The notes beneath the pieces are model-generated. The model was not told the DNA's origin and searched no databases. It worked only from the letters and a program-made list of their open reading frames with translations. Shown here one piece after another: positions 8,671-15,662 of a DNA stretch of 64,000 bases. Each line of letters opens with the position of its first letter. The stretch's first letter is position 1. This stretch comes from Candidatus Polarisedimenticolaceae bacterium (GTDB taxonomy: Bacteria; Acidobacteriota; Polarisedimenticolia; Polarisedimenticolales; DASRJG01): contig DASUCV010000017.1 of the NCBI GenBank assembly GCA_036275915.1, positions 62,001 to 126,000 on the forward strand, read 5' to 3'. A program made the position numbers and the translations under genes.

Positions 8671-9510
8671 CTATCGGAGGTCGGATGCCCGCGTGCCGAT
8701 ATCCAAGAACTGTACGATGGCCGTGGCATCCGCGTTAAACACGAACCCTCTAGTTCCGTCGGTAGGATTCATACCCTGCTGGCGTGCATAACCCGAGAGG
8801 CCAGGAGGGAGTACGCTCGAAATTCTGAACAGCAGCTTCGCATGCTCGTTTGGAAGTCCACTGTCAGAATCCGGAAACAGGACCGGATGACTGCGGTCGG
8901 AAGAAATATGCAGGTTGAAGAGCAGGACATTGCCATCCGCGCTCAGTAGTGTCGTTAGCGCGTCGGCAGCCTGGGTTGGATCGCCGTCGGTGGACTCCCC
9001 GTCAGTGAGGTGCAGGACAATAGGAGGGAAGCATGTCGGATGCGCTGTGAGCCATCCGTCCACCACTGACCGCGCTCGATCGAGAACCTGGCACATCGGC
9101 GTTCCGCCATTCGCGGTAGGCGACACCCACACTGGGAATTTGACCTTCTGCGCCACGAGGCCGCCGGCACCATCGGGGATTTTCTTCTCCCGCTCCTCAA
9201 CCCGCATCGGCGACGACGCGATCTCGCTGATTGGAATCACGTCTCGCCCAGCAAGGCTGCCGCCGAGAATTGGACCCACAGTCGCTCCGTAACCAAGGAC
9301 TCCAACGTTGAAATAGTCACGGACGCCTTCTTCGCGGGCACACCGCAGAGTGAGCTCCGCGAGAAGCCTGTTAAGAGAATCCGCAACGACTTCGGACTTG
9401 CGATGCGCCGATTCACCTCCACCGACGGGATCCTGCATCGAACCAGACTGGTCGACGATGAAAAGAAACGCCGTCGGATTGGACCTGTCGATCGCCGCGC
9501 TATAGCTCAT
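8671..9510 (-). CDS. VWA-domain protein (YegL/TerY-like)
   Basis: A 279-residue protein that is mostly one von Willebrand A domain. The MIDAS motif FIVDQSGSM is near residues 17-25, the second MIDAS Thr lies in the NGGTPM segment (about 137-142), and HLTDGESTDG (near 167) gives the third. There is no signal peptide, so it is cytosolic. A purine-rich stretch GGGGGAGAGGA precedes the ATG. First gene of the VWA-PP2C-kinase operon; in TerY-P triads the VWA protein is thought to bring the kinase and phosphatase together. The 257 bp upstream, shared with the divergent DUF4236 gene, must hold both promoters; I could not pick a clear one. Confidence 0.8.
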   Translation of the reverse strand: MSYSAAIDRSNPTAFLFIVDQSGSMQDPVGGGESAHRKSEVVADSLNRLLAELTLRCAREEGVRDYFNVGVLGYGATVGPILGGSLAGRDVIPISEIASSPMRVEEREKKIPDGAGGLVAQKVKFPVWVSPTANGGTPMCQVLDRARSVVDGWLTAHPTCFPPIVLHLTDGESTDGDPTQAADALTTLLSADGNVLLFNLHISSDRSHPVLFPDSDSGLPNEHAKLLFRISSVLPPGLSGYARQQGMNPTDGTRGFVFNADATAIVQFLDIGTRASDLR

Positions 9511-9767
9511 TCCTCTCCCCCAAGTAGACAGCCTCGCACTCCGCTGAAAAATGGGGCCAAGTGTACTTTCGGAGCTAGGTGTCGCAAAGCCCCATCAAAA
9601 CTGCCGATGCGGGAGGCCGTTCTCCGGGCGGCGCCAAGCGTGCCCCGTCGAACCCTGATTGACGGGTCCTCGTCGGACAGTCGACAGCAAGCGACTCTTC
9701 CTTGCTCGCCTGCGCGAGTGCCGGGACACGATGGGAGTAAGATCGAGCGAAACTAACAAGAGGCATC

Positions 9768-10091
9768 GTGGGCTGGCGATTCAGGAAAGTCTTCAGTAGC
9801 GGACCGGTGCGCGGTACGCTTTCCCGGAGCGGGGTGGGCTGGAGTGTCGGCATTCCTGGCTTTCGGGTGGGAATTTCAGCGACCGGCCAGAGGTACGTCT
9901 CTATCGGGGTTCCTGGGCTCGGGCTTTACTGGGTGAAGTACTTCGGAGGTCGGCGACTTCCTGCTGGTCCGAATCCAACTGCTCCGACCCCGACGTCAGG
10001 GCAGCCACCCCAGCAATCGACCCCGACCTCCGGGCAGCAACCCCAACGTACTCAGTCCACCAATTCTCAATGGTGGAGGAATCGCACCTAG
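9768..10091 (+). CDS. DUF4236 family small protein
   Basis: A 107-residue protein beginning GWRFRKVFSSGPVRGTLSRSG, with the repeated Gly pattern GIPGFRVGISATG and GVPGLGLYW that defines DUF4236. Its last 40 residues are a Pro/Gln/Thr/Ser linker, likely disordered. GTG start preceded by AGAGG at 5 nt. It is the only plus-strand gene of the element and diverges from the VWA operon, so the two may share a control region. Its stop overlaps the end of the convergent spoVG-like gene by 4 nt. Function unknown. Confidence 0.72.
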   Translation: MGWRFRKVFSSGPVRGTLSRSGVGWSVGIPGFRVGISATGQRYVSIGVPGLGLYWVKYFGGRRLPAGPNPTAPTPTSGQPPQQSTPTSGQQPQRTQSTNSQWWRNRT

Positions 10092-10429
10092 GATGCGTTT
10101 GGCTCCAAAGTGGTCGCGCTGGAGCGCGATGCTTCCTCCCGCGTGGTATCGCGTCTCGTGACCGCGTCGTAGGCGGCTAGCACGAGAGATTTCAGTCGAG
10201 CTTTCACGCCTGGCGAGACATCCAGAAGCGGGCGAGAGACCGGCCGGCCGTCCTTCATGTATGAAGTCTCTGGTAGCCCAACCCAAGGCGACTCACCGTC
10301 CTTTGCGACTACCCGAAACCTTGGGATTGCGATCTCGCCAATGGACGTGGAGAACGACACGGTTGCTGTCGCTCTTAGCTGACCGCGCTCTAGGAGCGCG
10401 ATATCGACTCTCACCCCGTCAGGAATCAT
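10088..10429 (-). CDS. SpoVG-like putative nucleic-acid-binding regulator
   Basis: A 113-residue protein. Its core follows the SpoVG pattern: a strand pair around LRATATVSFSTSIGEIAIP, then RVVAKDG, then WVGLPE, then a C-terminal helix with VKARLKSLVLAAY. SpoVG proteins are small site-specific DNA/RNA-binding regulators in Firmicutes; homologues also occur on plasmids. I chose the ATG at 10429 because GGAGG lies 5 nt upstream and the family similarity begins there; a longer frame from 10543 adds 38 unlikely residues. It lies downstream of the HUH replication gene and could control element genes. A truncated paralogue is at 4098-4200. Confidence 0.65.
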   Translation of the reverse strand: MIPDGVRVDIALLERGQLRATATVSFSTSIGEIAIPRFRVVAKDGESPWVGLPETSYMKDGRPVSRPLLDVSPGVKARLKSLVLAAYDAVTRRDTTREEASRSSATTLEPNAS

Positions 10430-10660
10430 TTGAACCTCCGATTGTCGAAGTCGACACACTCTTCCGGTCAAGCAACGGGACCCGCCTCTCGGCGGCCGTC
10501 CCATATCGATCGAGAGGAGACTCGCTTCGCTCTCGACGACCACTTTTAGATTGGGGCTCCGGAAGCGATGTGCCCCCGGAGCCCCGCGCAGACGCTTCCG
10601 TCTGCCCCATCCGGCTCAGGAGTGGTCAACCTGGCCGAACCCTTGATGGTGGCGCGCCAC

Positions 10661-11452
10661 TCAGAATCGGCAGCGCCATCGTCCCTTTGAGACCTCGTCA
10701 CGAAAGAACCGAAGCACCTCGGGATCGACGCCGCGCCGGTGGCAGCTCTCGGCTAGTCCCCTCGCAAGGGGCAGCAATCGCCACCTCCGCTGCAAGTGGC
10801 GCCCCCGCGACCGCGTCTCTCTGAACCATGGGCCACCGAAGTCGATTTCTCCGCCCTTCACGACGTACTTTGAGACGTAGCCAAGGACCTGCTCCCGGTT
10901 CCGCGGCGCTTCGATGCGCGCGAACCCCGCTAGCTTCGTCCAGCGGTCCATCCAGGTGAGGCGTCGAAGATTGCCGACGTCGCCAAAGAGCGCATGAAAG
11001 TGAATGGTCCCTCGGCGTTGGAGCTCGCATCCACGGACCCAACTGACACCAAAGCCTCTCTTCGCCCAACGCGGGCCGTGAAGCTCCCGATTGATTAGGG
11101 AGACGAACAGCATGAAACGCTTGTTCGCTGTCTCGGGGTGAACGATTCCGTTCCGAAACGTAAACGTGCCGATCCACTCCCAGGGGTGTTTCAGGAGAAA
11201 CGCAACCCAAGCGTCCTTCAGCGAACTTGATTGGAGCCGTCTGTCGGCAACTGCCGGCAACACCTCTTCCTTGTTCGCCTCTTGGAAAACCTGTGGACAA
11301 CCCGTGGAAACTGGGTGGAGTCGCCGTGGTCGTTCGTTGGAGTCGACGGGATCGGCGCTTTGGGCAGGCAAGCGTCTTGACCCGACGGCGTCACGCTGCG
11401 ATAGTGACTCGTGCAAGCTGTCTCCTGTTCGCGGCCCGGCAATTCCCTCCAA
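10661..11452 (-). CDS. HUH-type replication initiator (rolling-circle Rep-like)
   Basis: Up to 263 residues. From about residue 78 it looks like a rolling-circle Rep: FTFRNG (motif 1 region, near 97), the metal-binding HUH motif in IHFHALFG (H151 and H153), and the catalytic motif GYVSKYVVKGG with Tyr192 and Tyr196. Such enzymes nick one strand at a replication origin and stay bound through Tyr. The first 77 residues resemble no family, so the real start may be downstream of 11452. Its presence suggests that the excised circle replicates, or uses the nickase for transfer. A relaxase or an inovirus-type Rep are alternatives. Confidence 0.68.
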   Translation of the reverse strand: MEGIAGPRTGDSLHESLSQRDAVGSRRLPAQSADPVDSNERPRRLHPVSTGCPQVFQEANKEEVLPAVADRRLQSSSLKDAWVAFLLKHPWEWIGTFTFRNGIVHPETANKRFMLFVSLINRELHGPRWAKRGFGVSWVRGCELQRRGTIHFHALFGDVGNLRRLTWMDRWTKLAGFARIEAPRNREQVLGYVSKYVVKGGEIDFGGPWFRETRSRGRHLQRRWRLLPLARGLAESCHRRGVDPEVLRFFRDEVSKGRWRCRF

Positions 11453-11476
11453 GGTCGTGCCGGTGTCGCGCTGACG

Positions 11477-11510
11477 AAGCCTGACCGCACTTCGCGTTCA
11501 GGCTTTTTTT
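11477..11510 (+). terminator. Rho-independent terminator, plus strand
   Basis: AAGCCTGA (11477-11484) and TCAGGCTT (11498-11505) form a perfect 8-bp stem with a 13-nt loop, followed by a run of T to 11510. The T run serves only plus-strand transcription, yet no plus-strand gene lies nearby. It sits in the leader of the minus-strand rep gene, so it may end an antisense RNA. Confidence 0.65.
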
Positions 11511-11554
11511 CTGGCTCCTCGTCGGTGACGCCAACTCCGCTTGCGCGCCTTGAT

Positions 11555-11737
11555 CTAATCGTCGAGCGCTTCCGAAGCGTCACCCTCTTCCTCGACGTCG
11601 CCTTCTTCGTCGTCATCCTCGTCGTCTAGACCGAGGGCATCGGCGACGATTTCATCGAGCTCTTCGACTCGGAAACGCGCCTGCTCCAAGGCGTCGCGAA
11701 GCTGACCGTTTTCCCGCTGCAGCTCTCGTTTCGTCAT
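11555..11737 (-). CDS. Small acidic coiled-coil protein
   Basis: A 60-residue protein starting MTKRELQRENGQLRDALEQA, a short predicted coiled coil, and ending in a strongly acidic tail of Asp and Glu. ATG start with GAGGA 7 nt upstream; the ATG overlaps the stop of the upstream excisionase gene (ATGA), which supports translation. No family recognised. It lies between excisionase and rep and may be an accessory or replication-control protein. Confidence 0.55.
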   Translation of the reverse strand: MTKRELQRENGQLRDALEQARFRVEELDEIVADALGLDDEDDDEEGDVEEEGDASEALDD

Positions 11738-11973
11738 GCACGATTCCTCACGTCCGAATGCGTCGGGAGTGTCATGGGGGGCTCTGAAGTGCTTGCGCGT
11801 CGACGACGCTTCAACCATTCGTCGAGCGTGTCGATGTCGTAGCCAACGGCGCGCGGGCCAAGCTGAACGAACTCCGGCCCGTTGCCCGTTAGGCGGCGCT
11901 TCTCAAGTGTTGACGCGGCCAGACCGATGTATGTCGCCGCTTCCGGGGTCCGGAGAATTCGCTTCGCGGTCAT
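11734..11973 (-). CDS. AlpA/MerR-like excisionase (HTH_17)
   Basis: A 79-residue winged-helix protein with the typical pattern ILRTPEAATYIGLAASTLEK, then FVQLGPRAVGYDIDTLDEWL, as in AlpA and element excisionases. The ATG at 11973 is preferred over GTG 11988 because GAGGG precedes it closely. Such proteins bend DNA at attachment sites to favour excision and can also regulate integrase. It overlaps the next small gene by ATGA and belongs to the integrase-excisionase-rep block. Confidence 0.8.
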   Translation of the reverse strand: MTAKRILRTPEAATYIGLAASTLEKRRLTGNGPEFVQLGPRAVGYDIDTLDEWLKRRRRASTSEPPMTLPTHSDVRNRA

Positions 11974-12051
11974 CGGTCCCTCTATCACCGGGGCGCATCG
12001 CCGGGCGAGAGAAACCTACCGCGTGATTACGTTGGCGATTCCGTCACGATT

Positions 12052-12780
12052 TCAATTCGCAGCCGGAACGTTTGTGATGGAACTCTTTGGGCCGCTCCGC
12101 TTCCACGACTTGGGAACGAACTTGCGCCAAGCATCGATGAACGCCACGCGCGAGTAGTTTGTTCCGAGTTCTCGGTTGGCGTCGGCCATCGCCTTCTCTT
12201 TGCGCGAAGGTTGAACCCCCACCGCGACCAATCGCTGGACCCATTCCGTCGTTCGCCGCTTTGCCTGTGCTCGCGGTGTCCCCGCGAGCGCGTACCGAAG
12301 ATCGGTCAACTCGAATCCTGGTCCTGCCGCAATTCCATGTCGAAGGTTGACGCTCAAGCTCTGCCAGCGCATCCGGTGGACTTCCACCGGTCCAGCAGAA
12401 GCGGGAGTGCGGTTGTCGAAACCCGTAGCAACCAGCGTCCCGCTGCGCAGTAGGCGGAGGAGTGCGTCTTGTGCCGTCGCGCGTTTCGATAGGAAGTCCA
12501 GGTGCGCGATATTGCGGGGATCCGATTGCACTTCGCTCGGGCCTCCGCTTGGAAGGGTCGCACCGCTACACTCCGCCAGCTCTTCCGCGAGCTCCCACTC
12601 GCGAGTGCATTCATTGCTCGCGCCGTTCAGCGCAGCAGCCTCACTCGGGCAGAAGATCCCAAGTGCCTCTTCATACGGGTAGCTTCGTCGCCGCAACGCG
12701 CCGGCGACGTCGCGGCGCTGCATGCGCGGGTTTGTCACCGGGCGCTGCTCTCGGGATGTCGTCTTTCGCGGAAGTTCCAC
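12052..12780 (-). CDS. Hypothetical protein of the element
   Basis: 242 residues, not recognised. It starts 11 nt downstream of the integrase stop, so it is probably cotranscribed with it. The C-terminal 80 residues are basic and helix-rich (AFIDAWRKFVPKSWKRSGPK), suggesting nucleic-acid binding; no signal peptide or membrane segment. Many ORFs of tRNA-integrated elements sit at this place between int and xis. The reading frame is long and composition fits the element, so it is likely real. Confidence 0.5.
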   Translation of the reverse strand: MELPRKTTSREQRPVTNPRMQRRDVAGALRRRSYPYEEALGIFCPSEAAALNGASNECTREWELAEELAECSGATLPSGGPSEVQSDPRNIAHLDFLSKRATAQDALLRLLRSGTLVATGFDNRTPASAGPVEVHRMRWQSLSVNLRHGIAAGPGFELTDLRYALAGTPRAQAKRRTTEWVQRLVAVGVQPSRKEKAMADANRELGTNYSRVAFIDAWRKFVPKSWKRSGPKSSITNVPAAN

Positions 12781-12791
12781 AGTGTTATCTC

Positions 12792-14249
12792 CTATATCTG
12801 GCGCGCTCCGACGGAAAGAAGCGCTTCCGGGGTGGCCTGAGTTTCGACTTCCGGCATCGTCCGCACAGCCCTATTCGCAGCCAGAGGCCGAAGAGGGACG
12901 ATTACTACCTGTTTCCCGGTAGCGGTCAGCGCCGCAGCGATGCGTGCGGACACGCTTTCGGCCGCGGTCTGATGTGGGTGATCCCCAAGGTGTGCGTAAC
13001 GAGCTGTCGTCGTCGCCTGCTTGTGGCCGAGCAGCGCGCCGATAACAAGGAGGCTCGACCCTCCGATTGCAGCAACGCTGGCAAAGGTGTGTCGCAAATC
13101 GTGAAGGCGGACGTCGACCATGCCGGCATGCCGTCGGATGCGATGCCAAACGTGCGGAAGTCCGACGAAGTGACTCGGCTCCATGCTTCGGCCTGGGAAT
13201 ACGTAGGGGTTGCCGGCGACACGCGGCAATCCATCCAGGAGCTGGACCGCGCAAGCGCCAAGAGGAACGATTCTTGGTCCCGTCTTCGATTCTGTGAGTC
13301 GAAGGCAATTGCGGGTGCTATCGACATGCTCCCACTTGAGGGTCACGATCTCGGAGAGTCGACAACCTGTGAACAACAACATTCGAATTGCCGCCGTCGC
13401 AAACGGGGAGACCGGGATCGCGTGGAGAGGACGCCGCCCCCGGGGTTTATCGCGGGTCAGCAGTCCTTCCTCCTCCGCGACGCTCAGCGCCTCCCCCAGC
13501 CTTGCTAGCTCGGTATCGGATAGGAACCGTTCTCGCCGCTTCTCTCGAAATCTCTCGACATGCCGGCAGGGATTCGTACCGTCCGCCCGTATCCCCCACT
13601 TCTCGGCGAGGTTCATCATTTTCGAGAGGAGCGCTAGAACCCGATTCGCCTGGATTGGTGTCGGCCCCAATTCGAGGTGAAGGCGCGTCGCGTCCACTCG
13701 CGTGACGGCCATGACCTTGAGATTGCCGAGCCGCGGCTTGATGTGCCTCTCAAGGAGTCGTTTGTCGTCGCGGACGCTGTTCGGTTTCTTCTTCCGCTCC
13801 GCGTGGTCGCGGATGTAGCGCTCTGCCAATTCCTTCACCGTTAGCGCGCGCCTCTCCGACTGACGGACCTCTGCGGGGTCTCCGCCCTTGGCGACCTCGA
13901 CTTTGAGCTGGAATGCCTCTTTGCGCGCGGCATCCGGCGTCCAGGGCGCTCCGTGGCGCCCGATGGTCACCCGCCTCTTCCGCCTCCCCTTGGAGTACTG
14001 GAAGACGTAGGACCGCGTTCCGGCAGGGGTGACTTTGAGTCCGAATCCCGGCAGCTCGGAGTCCCAGCAAAATGTGTCGCGCAGGGCGGGCCGGAGCGCG
14101 TCGATCGTTCTCTTAGTGAGCTTCGTTCCCTTCACTCGACGTCCCACTGAGTCGGAGTCAGTAGGTTCCGCAGTCACCCTGTAGTAACCCTGCGGCAACC
14201 GTTCGCGAAGGTACGAGGGGGTACACGCGGATACAAGGGAAGAGGTCAA
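12792..14249 (-). CDS. int: Tyrosine recombinase/integrase, P4 type
   Basis: 485 residues in the longest frame. The N-terminal DUF4102-like arm-binding domain has GTKLTKRTIDAL and LPGFGLKVTPAGTRSYVFQY (about 41-85). A core-binding helical domain follows (about 135-230). The catalytic domain has Arg in TGCRLSE (R297), Lys in ESKTG (K322), LHDLRHTFAS (H383, R386), LLGHK (H409) and the nucleophile in ARYAHL (Y418). All six catalytic positions are present, so it should be active. The conserved part starts near residue 39 and the first codons overlap repeat sites (14172-14194), so GTG 14147 or GTG 14135 are plausible true starts. It recombines the tRNA-Thr 3' end. Confidence 0.93.
   Translation of the reverse strand: MTSSLVSACTPSYLRERLPQGYYRVTAEPTDSDSVGRRVKGTKLTKRTIDALRPALRDTFCWDSELPGFGLKVTPAGTRSYVFQYSKGRRKRRVTIGRHGAPWTPDAARKEAFQLKVEVAKGGDPAEVRQSERRALTVKELAERYIRDHAERKKKPNSVRDDKRLLERHIKPRLGNLKVMAVTRVDATRLHLELGPTPIQANRVLALLSKMMNLAEKWGIRADGTNPCRHVERFREKRRERFLSDTELARLGEALSVAEEEGLLTRDKPRGRRPLHAIPVSPFATAAIRMLLFTGCRLSEIVTLKWEHVDSTRNCLRLTESKTGPRIVPLGACAVQLLDGLPRVAGNPYVFPGRSMEPSHFVGLPHVWHRIRRHAGMVDVRLHDLRHTFASVAAIGGSSLLVIGALLGHKQATTTARYAHLGDHPHQTAAESVSARIAAALTATGKQVVIVPLRPLAANRAVRTMPEVETQATPEALLSVGARQI
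14172..14194 (+). repeat. Putative integrase arm-type sites, right end
   Basis: AGTCACCCTGT (14172-14182) is followed directly by AGTAACCCTGCG (14183-14194), a tandem of one imperfect and one exact copy of the 12-mer found at 131-142. They lie within the first codons of the longest integrase reading frame. This favours a later integrase start codon and makes autoregulation by the integrase possible. Confidence 0.4.
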
Positions 14250-14311
14250 CTCATTGAAAAAAAGAGACTAGAGGAAACTTGCGGAAACAGCCGGCAAGAC
14301 GCGAACGGCGT

Positions 14312-14356
14312 TTCGTAATCAGCAGGTCCCCAGTTCAAGTCTGGGTGCCGGCTCCA
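14312..14356 (+). repeat. Displaced tRNA-Thr 3' fragment (attR)
   Basis: This is an exact copy of the tRNA 3' half starting at the anticodon loop. No acceptor 5' strand or D arm precedes it, so it is not a tRNA gene. It marks the right end of the element; chromosomal sequence with the RiPP locus starts directly after it. Confidence 0.93.
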
Positions 14357-14370
14357 AAACACCTTGATCC

Positions 14371-14399
14371 TTGACTTCGACCCGCGAGGCGCGTAGCTA
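14371..14399 (+). promoter_or_regulatory. Possible promoter of the RiPP locus
   Basis: TTGACT (14371-14376) is followed 17 nt later by TAGCTA (14394-14399), about 37 nt before the first precursor ATG. The -35 is good but the -10 matches the consensus poorly. It lies only 15 nt outside attR, so the element's insertion sits right next to the locus's control region. Confidence 0.3.
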
Positions 14400-14435
14400 A
14401 GGCAGGCGTGCGCCCCGCACGAGAAGGAGGTAGAA

Positions 14436-14591
14436 ATGAACGAACGAGCCCCGATGGTCTTGGATCTGGAAGTGGAGGAGATCGAGAGACGCGAGCGCTC
14501 AGGCGGATGCTTGACCTCGTCGAGCACCTCCCGGCTGTGCACCTGTGCCTGTCGCTACACCACCACGATTTCGGCGCAAGCGAAAAGCTGA
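14436..14591 (+). CDS. RiPP precursor peptide 1 (class I lanthipeptide/thiopeptide-like)
   Basis: A 51-residue peptide with a strong Shine-Dalgarno (GAAGGAGG, 5 nt before ATG). The leader, residues 1-24, contains MVLDLEVEEIERRERSGG; the LDLEV part resembles the FNLD-type box that LanB enzymes recognise, and it ends in GG. The core, 25-51, is CLTSSSTSRLCTCACR followed by YTTTISAQAKS: four Cys (25, 35, 37, 39) and eleven Ser/Thr. A second peptide of identical length follows 18 nt downstream, then a split LanB dehydratase. Dehydration of Ser/Thr is expected; whether thioether rings form is unknown because no cyclase gene is present. Confidence 0.85.
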   Translation: MNERAPMVLDLEVEEIERRERSGGCLTSSSTSRLCTCACRYTTTISAQAKS

Positions 14592-14609
14592 GCGTCGCGG
14601 AGGATACCG

Positions 14610-14765
14610 ATGAAGGATCAGACCCCGTTCGTCCTGGATCTCGAGGTGGAAGAGATCGAGCGCCGCGAGCGCAGCGGCGGATGCTCGACCTCGTCGAGCA
14701 CGTCGCGTCTGTGCACGTGCCCCTGCAGGGAAACGACGACGATCCTCACGCACGCCAAGAGCTGA
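14610..14765 (+). CDS. RiPP precursor peptide 2 (paralogue of peptide 1)
   Basis: 51 residues, GGAGG 6 nt before ATG. The leader contains FVLDLEVEEIERRERSGG, with a full FxLD box (F7-V-L-D10), and from residue 8 to 24 it is identical to peptide 1. The core is CSTSSSTSRLCTCPCR followed by ETTTILTHAKS, with the same four Cys positions (25, 35, 37, 39). The differences are clustered (L/S26, A/P38, Y/E41, then S/L, A/T, Q/H), as expected when two products diverge while ring-forming residues are kept. This conservation is the best evidence that both small frames are real genes. Confidence 0.87.
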   Translation: MKDQTPFVLDLEVEEIERRERSGGCSTSSSTSRLCTCPCRETTTILTHAKS

Positions 14766-14783
14766 GGAACGCGCGACCGGAGG

Positions 14784-15662
14784 ATGGGGGTTCTCCGGTC
14801 GCCGCGCGCCATGCGCCCCGACGAATCCTGCCTCTACACCCTCTTCCACGCGCCGAGGGAGCACCACGAAGCGATCCTCGCGCGCTTCGTCATCCCGATC
14901 GTGCGCGAGCTGCGCGATGCGGGCGACCTCGACTGCATCTTCTTCGCGCGCTACTCCGAGCCGGATTGGCAGCTCCGCTTCCGGGTCCTCGGGCGTCCGG
15001 CGTGGGTCGACGGTCCGGTCAAGCGCCGCATCCAGTCATCGCTGCCCCAGGTGATCGATGCCGGCCTCGCGACCCACGTGGATTTCGCCCGCTACGAGCG
15101 TGAGTGGGACCGCTACGGCGGCGAGCACGGAATGATGCTCGCCGAGCAGATCTTCCTCCACGACTCGCTCGCCAGCCTCGACCTCATCGAGGCGGAAGGC
15201 CGCGGCGAGCTCGTGAAGAGCCGTCGCGAGTACAGCCTCCTCTTCGTCGAGCGATTCCTCGATCTCGTAGGGTTCGATCGCCCGGCGCGCCTCGCCTTCT
15301 ACGAGTTCGGGCATTCGTGGCCGATCCGGGACGGAGATTGGACCCCCTTGGACATGGAAACGCTTTCGGCGAAGTACGAGGCGCTGAAGCCCGGCCTCGT
15401 CGAGCTGCTCACCGGGTCCGATGACGTCTGGGGCGGACCGCGCGCGGCGGCGATCGCGACCGGAGCGCTCTCGGCCATGGCCCCGGTCGCCTCGCAGGTG
15501 CGCGCCGGCCTCGCCGACCGATCGATCACCGCGGATCCGATCAACCTCGTCTGGAGCTACATGCACATGCACTGCAACCGCCTCGGGATCGACGCGATGC
15601 CCGAAGCGATCCTCCGCTACTTCATGTGGCGGCTCCACGACGAGGTCGATCTCGCCGCATGA
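14784..15662 (+). CDS. Split LanB elimination-domain protein (thiopeptide-type, SpaB_C)
   Basis: A 292-residue protein of the thiopeptide-type bacteriocin biosynthesis family. Diagnostic segments are CIFFARYSEPDWQLRFRVLG (near residue 50) and YEREWDRYGGEHGMMLAEQIF (about 102), where the RYGG and aE..F motifs are typical. In split LanB systems this protein removes glutamate from glutamylated Ser/Thr to give dehydroalanine or dehydrobutyrine. ATG 14784 has no usable Shine-Dalgarno (GGAGG touches it); ATG 14811, starting MRPDESCLY, is an alternative that keeps all conserved sequence. Its stop overlaps the next gene's ATG (ATGA), so the two enzymes are translationally coupled. Confidence 0.85.
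   Translation: MGVLRSPRAMRPDESCLYTLFHAPREHHEAILARFVIPIVRELRDAGDLDCIFFARYSEPDWQLRFRVLGRPAWVDGPVKRRIQSSLPQVIDAGLATHVDFARYEREWDRYGGEHGMMLAEQIFLHDSLASLDLIEAEGRGELVKSRREYSLLFVERFLDLVGFDRPARLAFYEFGHSWPIRDGDWTPLDMETLSAKYEALKPGLVELLTGSDDVWGGPRAAAIATGALSAMAPVASQVRAGLADRSITADPINLVWSYMHMHCNRLGIDAMPEAILRYFMWRLHDEVDLAA

Larger units (their letters stand above)
29..14356. mobile_element. Integrative element inserted in tRNA-Thr, with Gabija and kinase-phosphatase cargo
   Basis: The element is bounded by an exact 45-bp direct repeat of the tRNA 3' half; the two copies start 14,283 bp apart. It carries its own tyrosine integrase (12792-14249), AlpA-like excisionase (11734-11973) and an HUH replication initiator (10661-11452), so it may replicate when excised. 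Base composition is visibly lower in G+C than in the genes that follow, which supports transfer. All genes but one lie on the minus strand. The integrase sits beside the displaced tRNA fragment at the far end, not beside the intact tRNA. Cargo: VWA/PP2C/kinase triad, DUF4236 protein, DUF4365-like protein, and an OLD/UvrD pair of Gabija type. Confidence 0.9.

Noticed and set aside
10430-10543. N-terminal extension of the SpoVG-like protein
   Set aside because: The internal ATG has GGAGG at 5 nt and family similarity starts there; the extension is Arg/Gly-rich without homology.
14312-14356. A second tRNA-Thr gene
   Set aside because: Only the part from the anticodon loop onward is present; no D arm or acceptor 5' strand, so it is the attR fragment.
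14408-15103. Long plus-strand frame covering both RiPP precursors
   Set aside because: It is out of frame with the two precursors and runs into the dehydratase gene in the wrong frame; the two 51-codon genes explain the region better.
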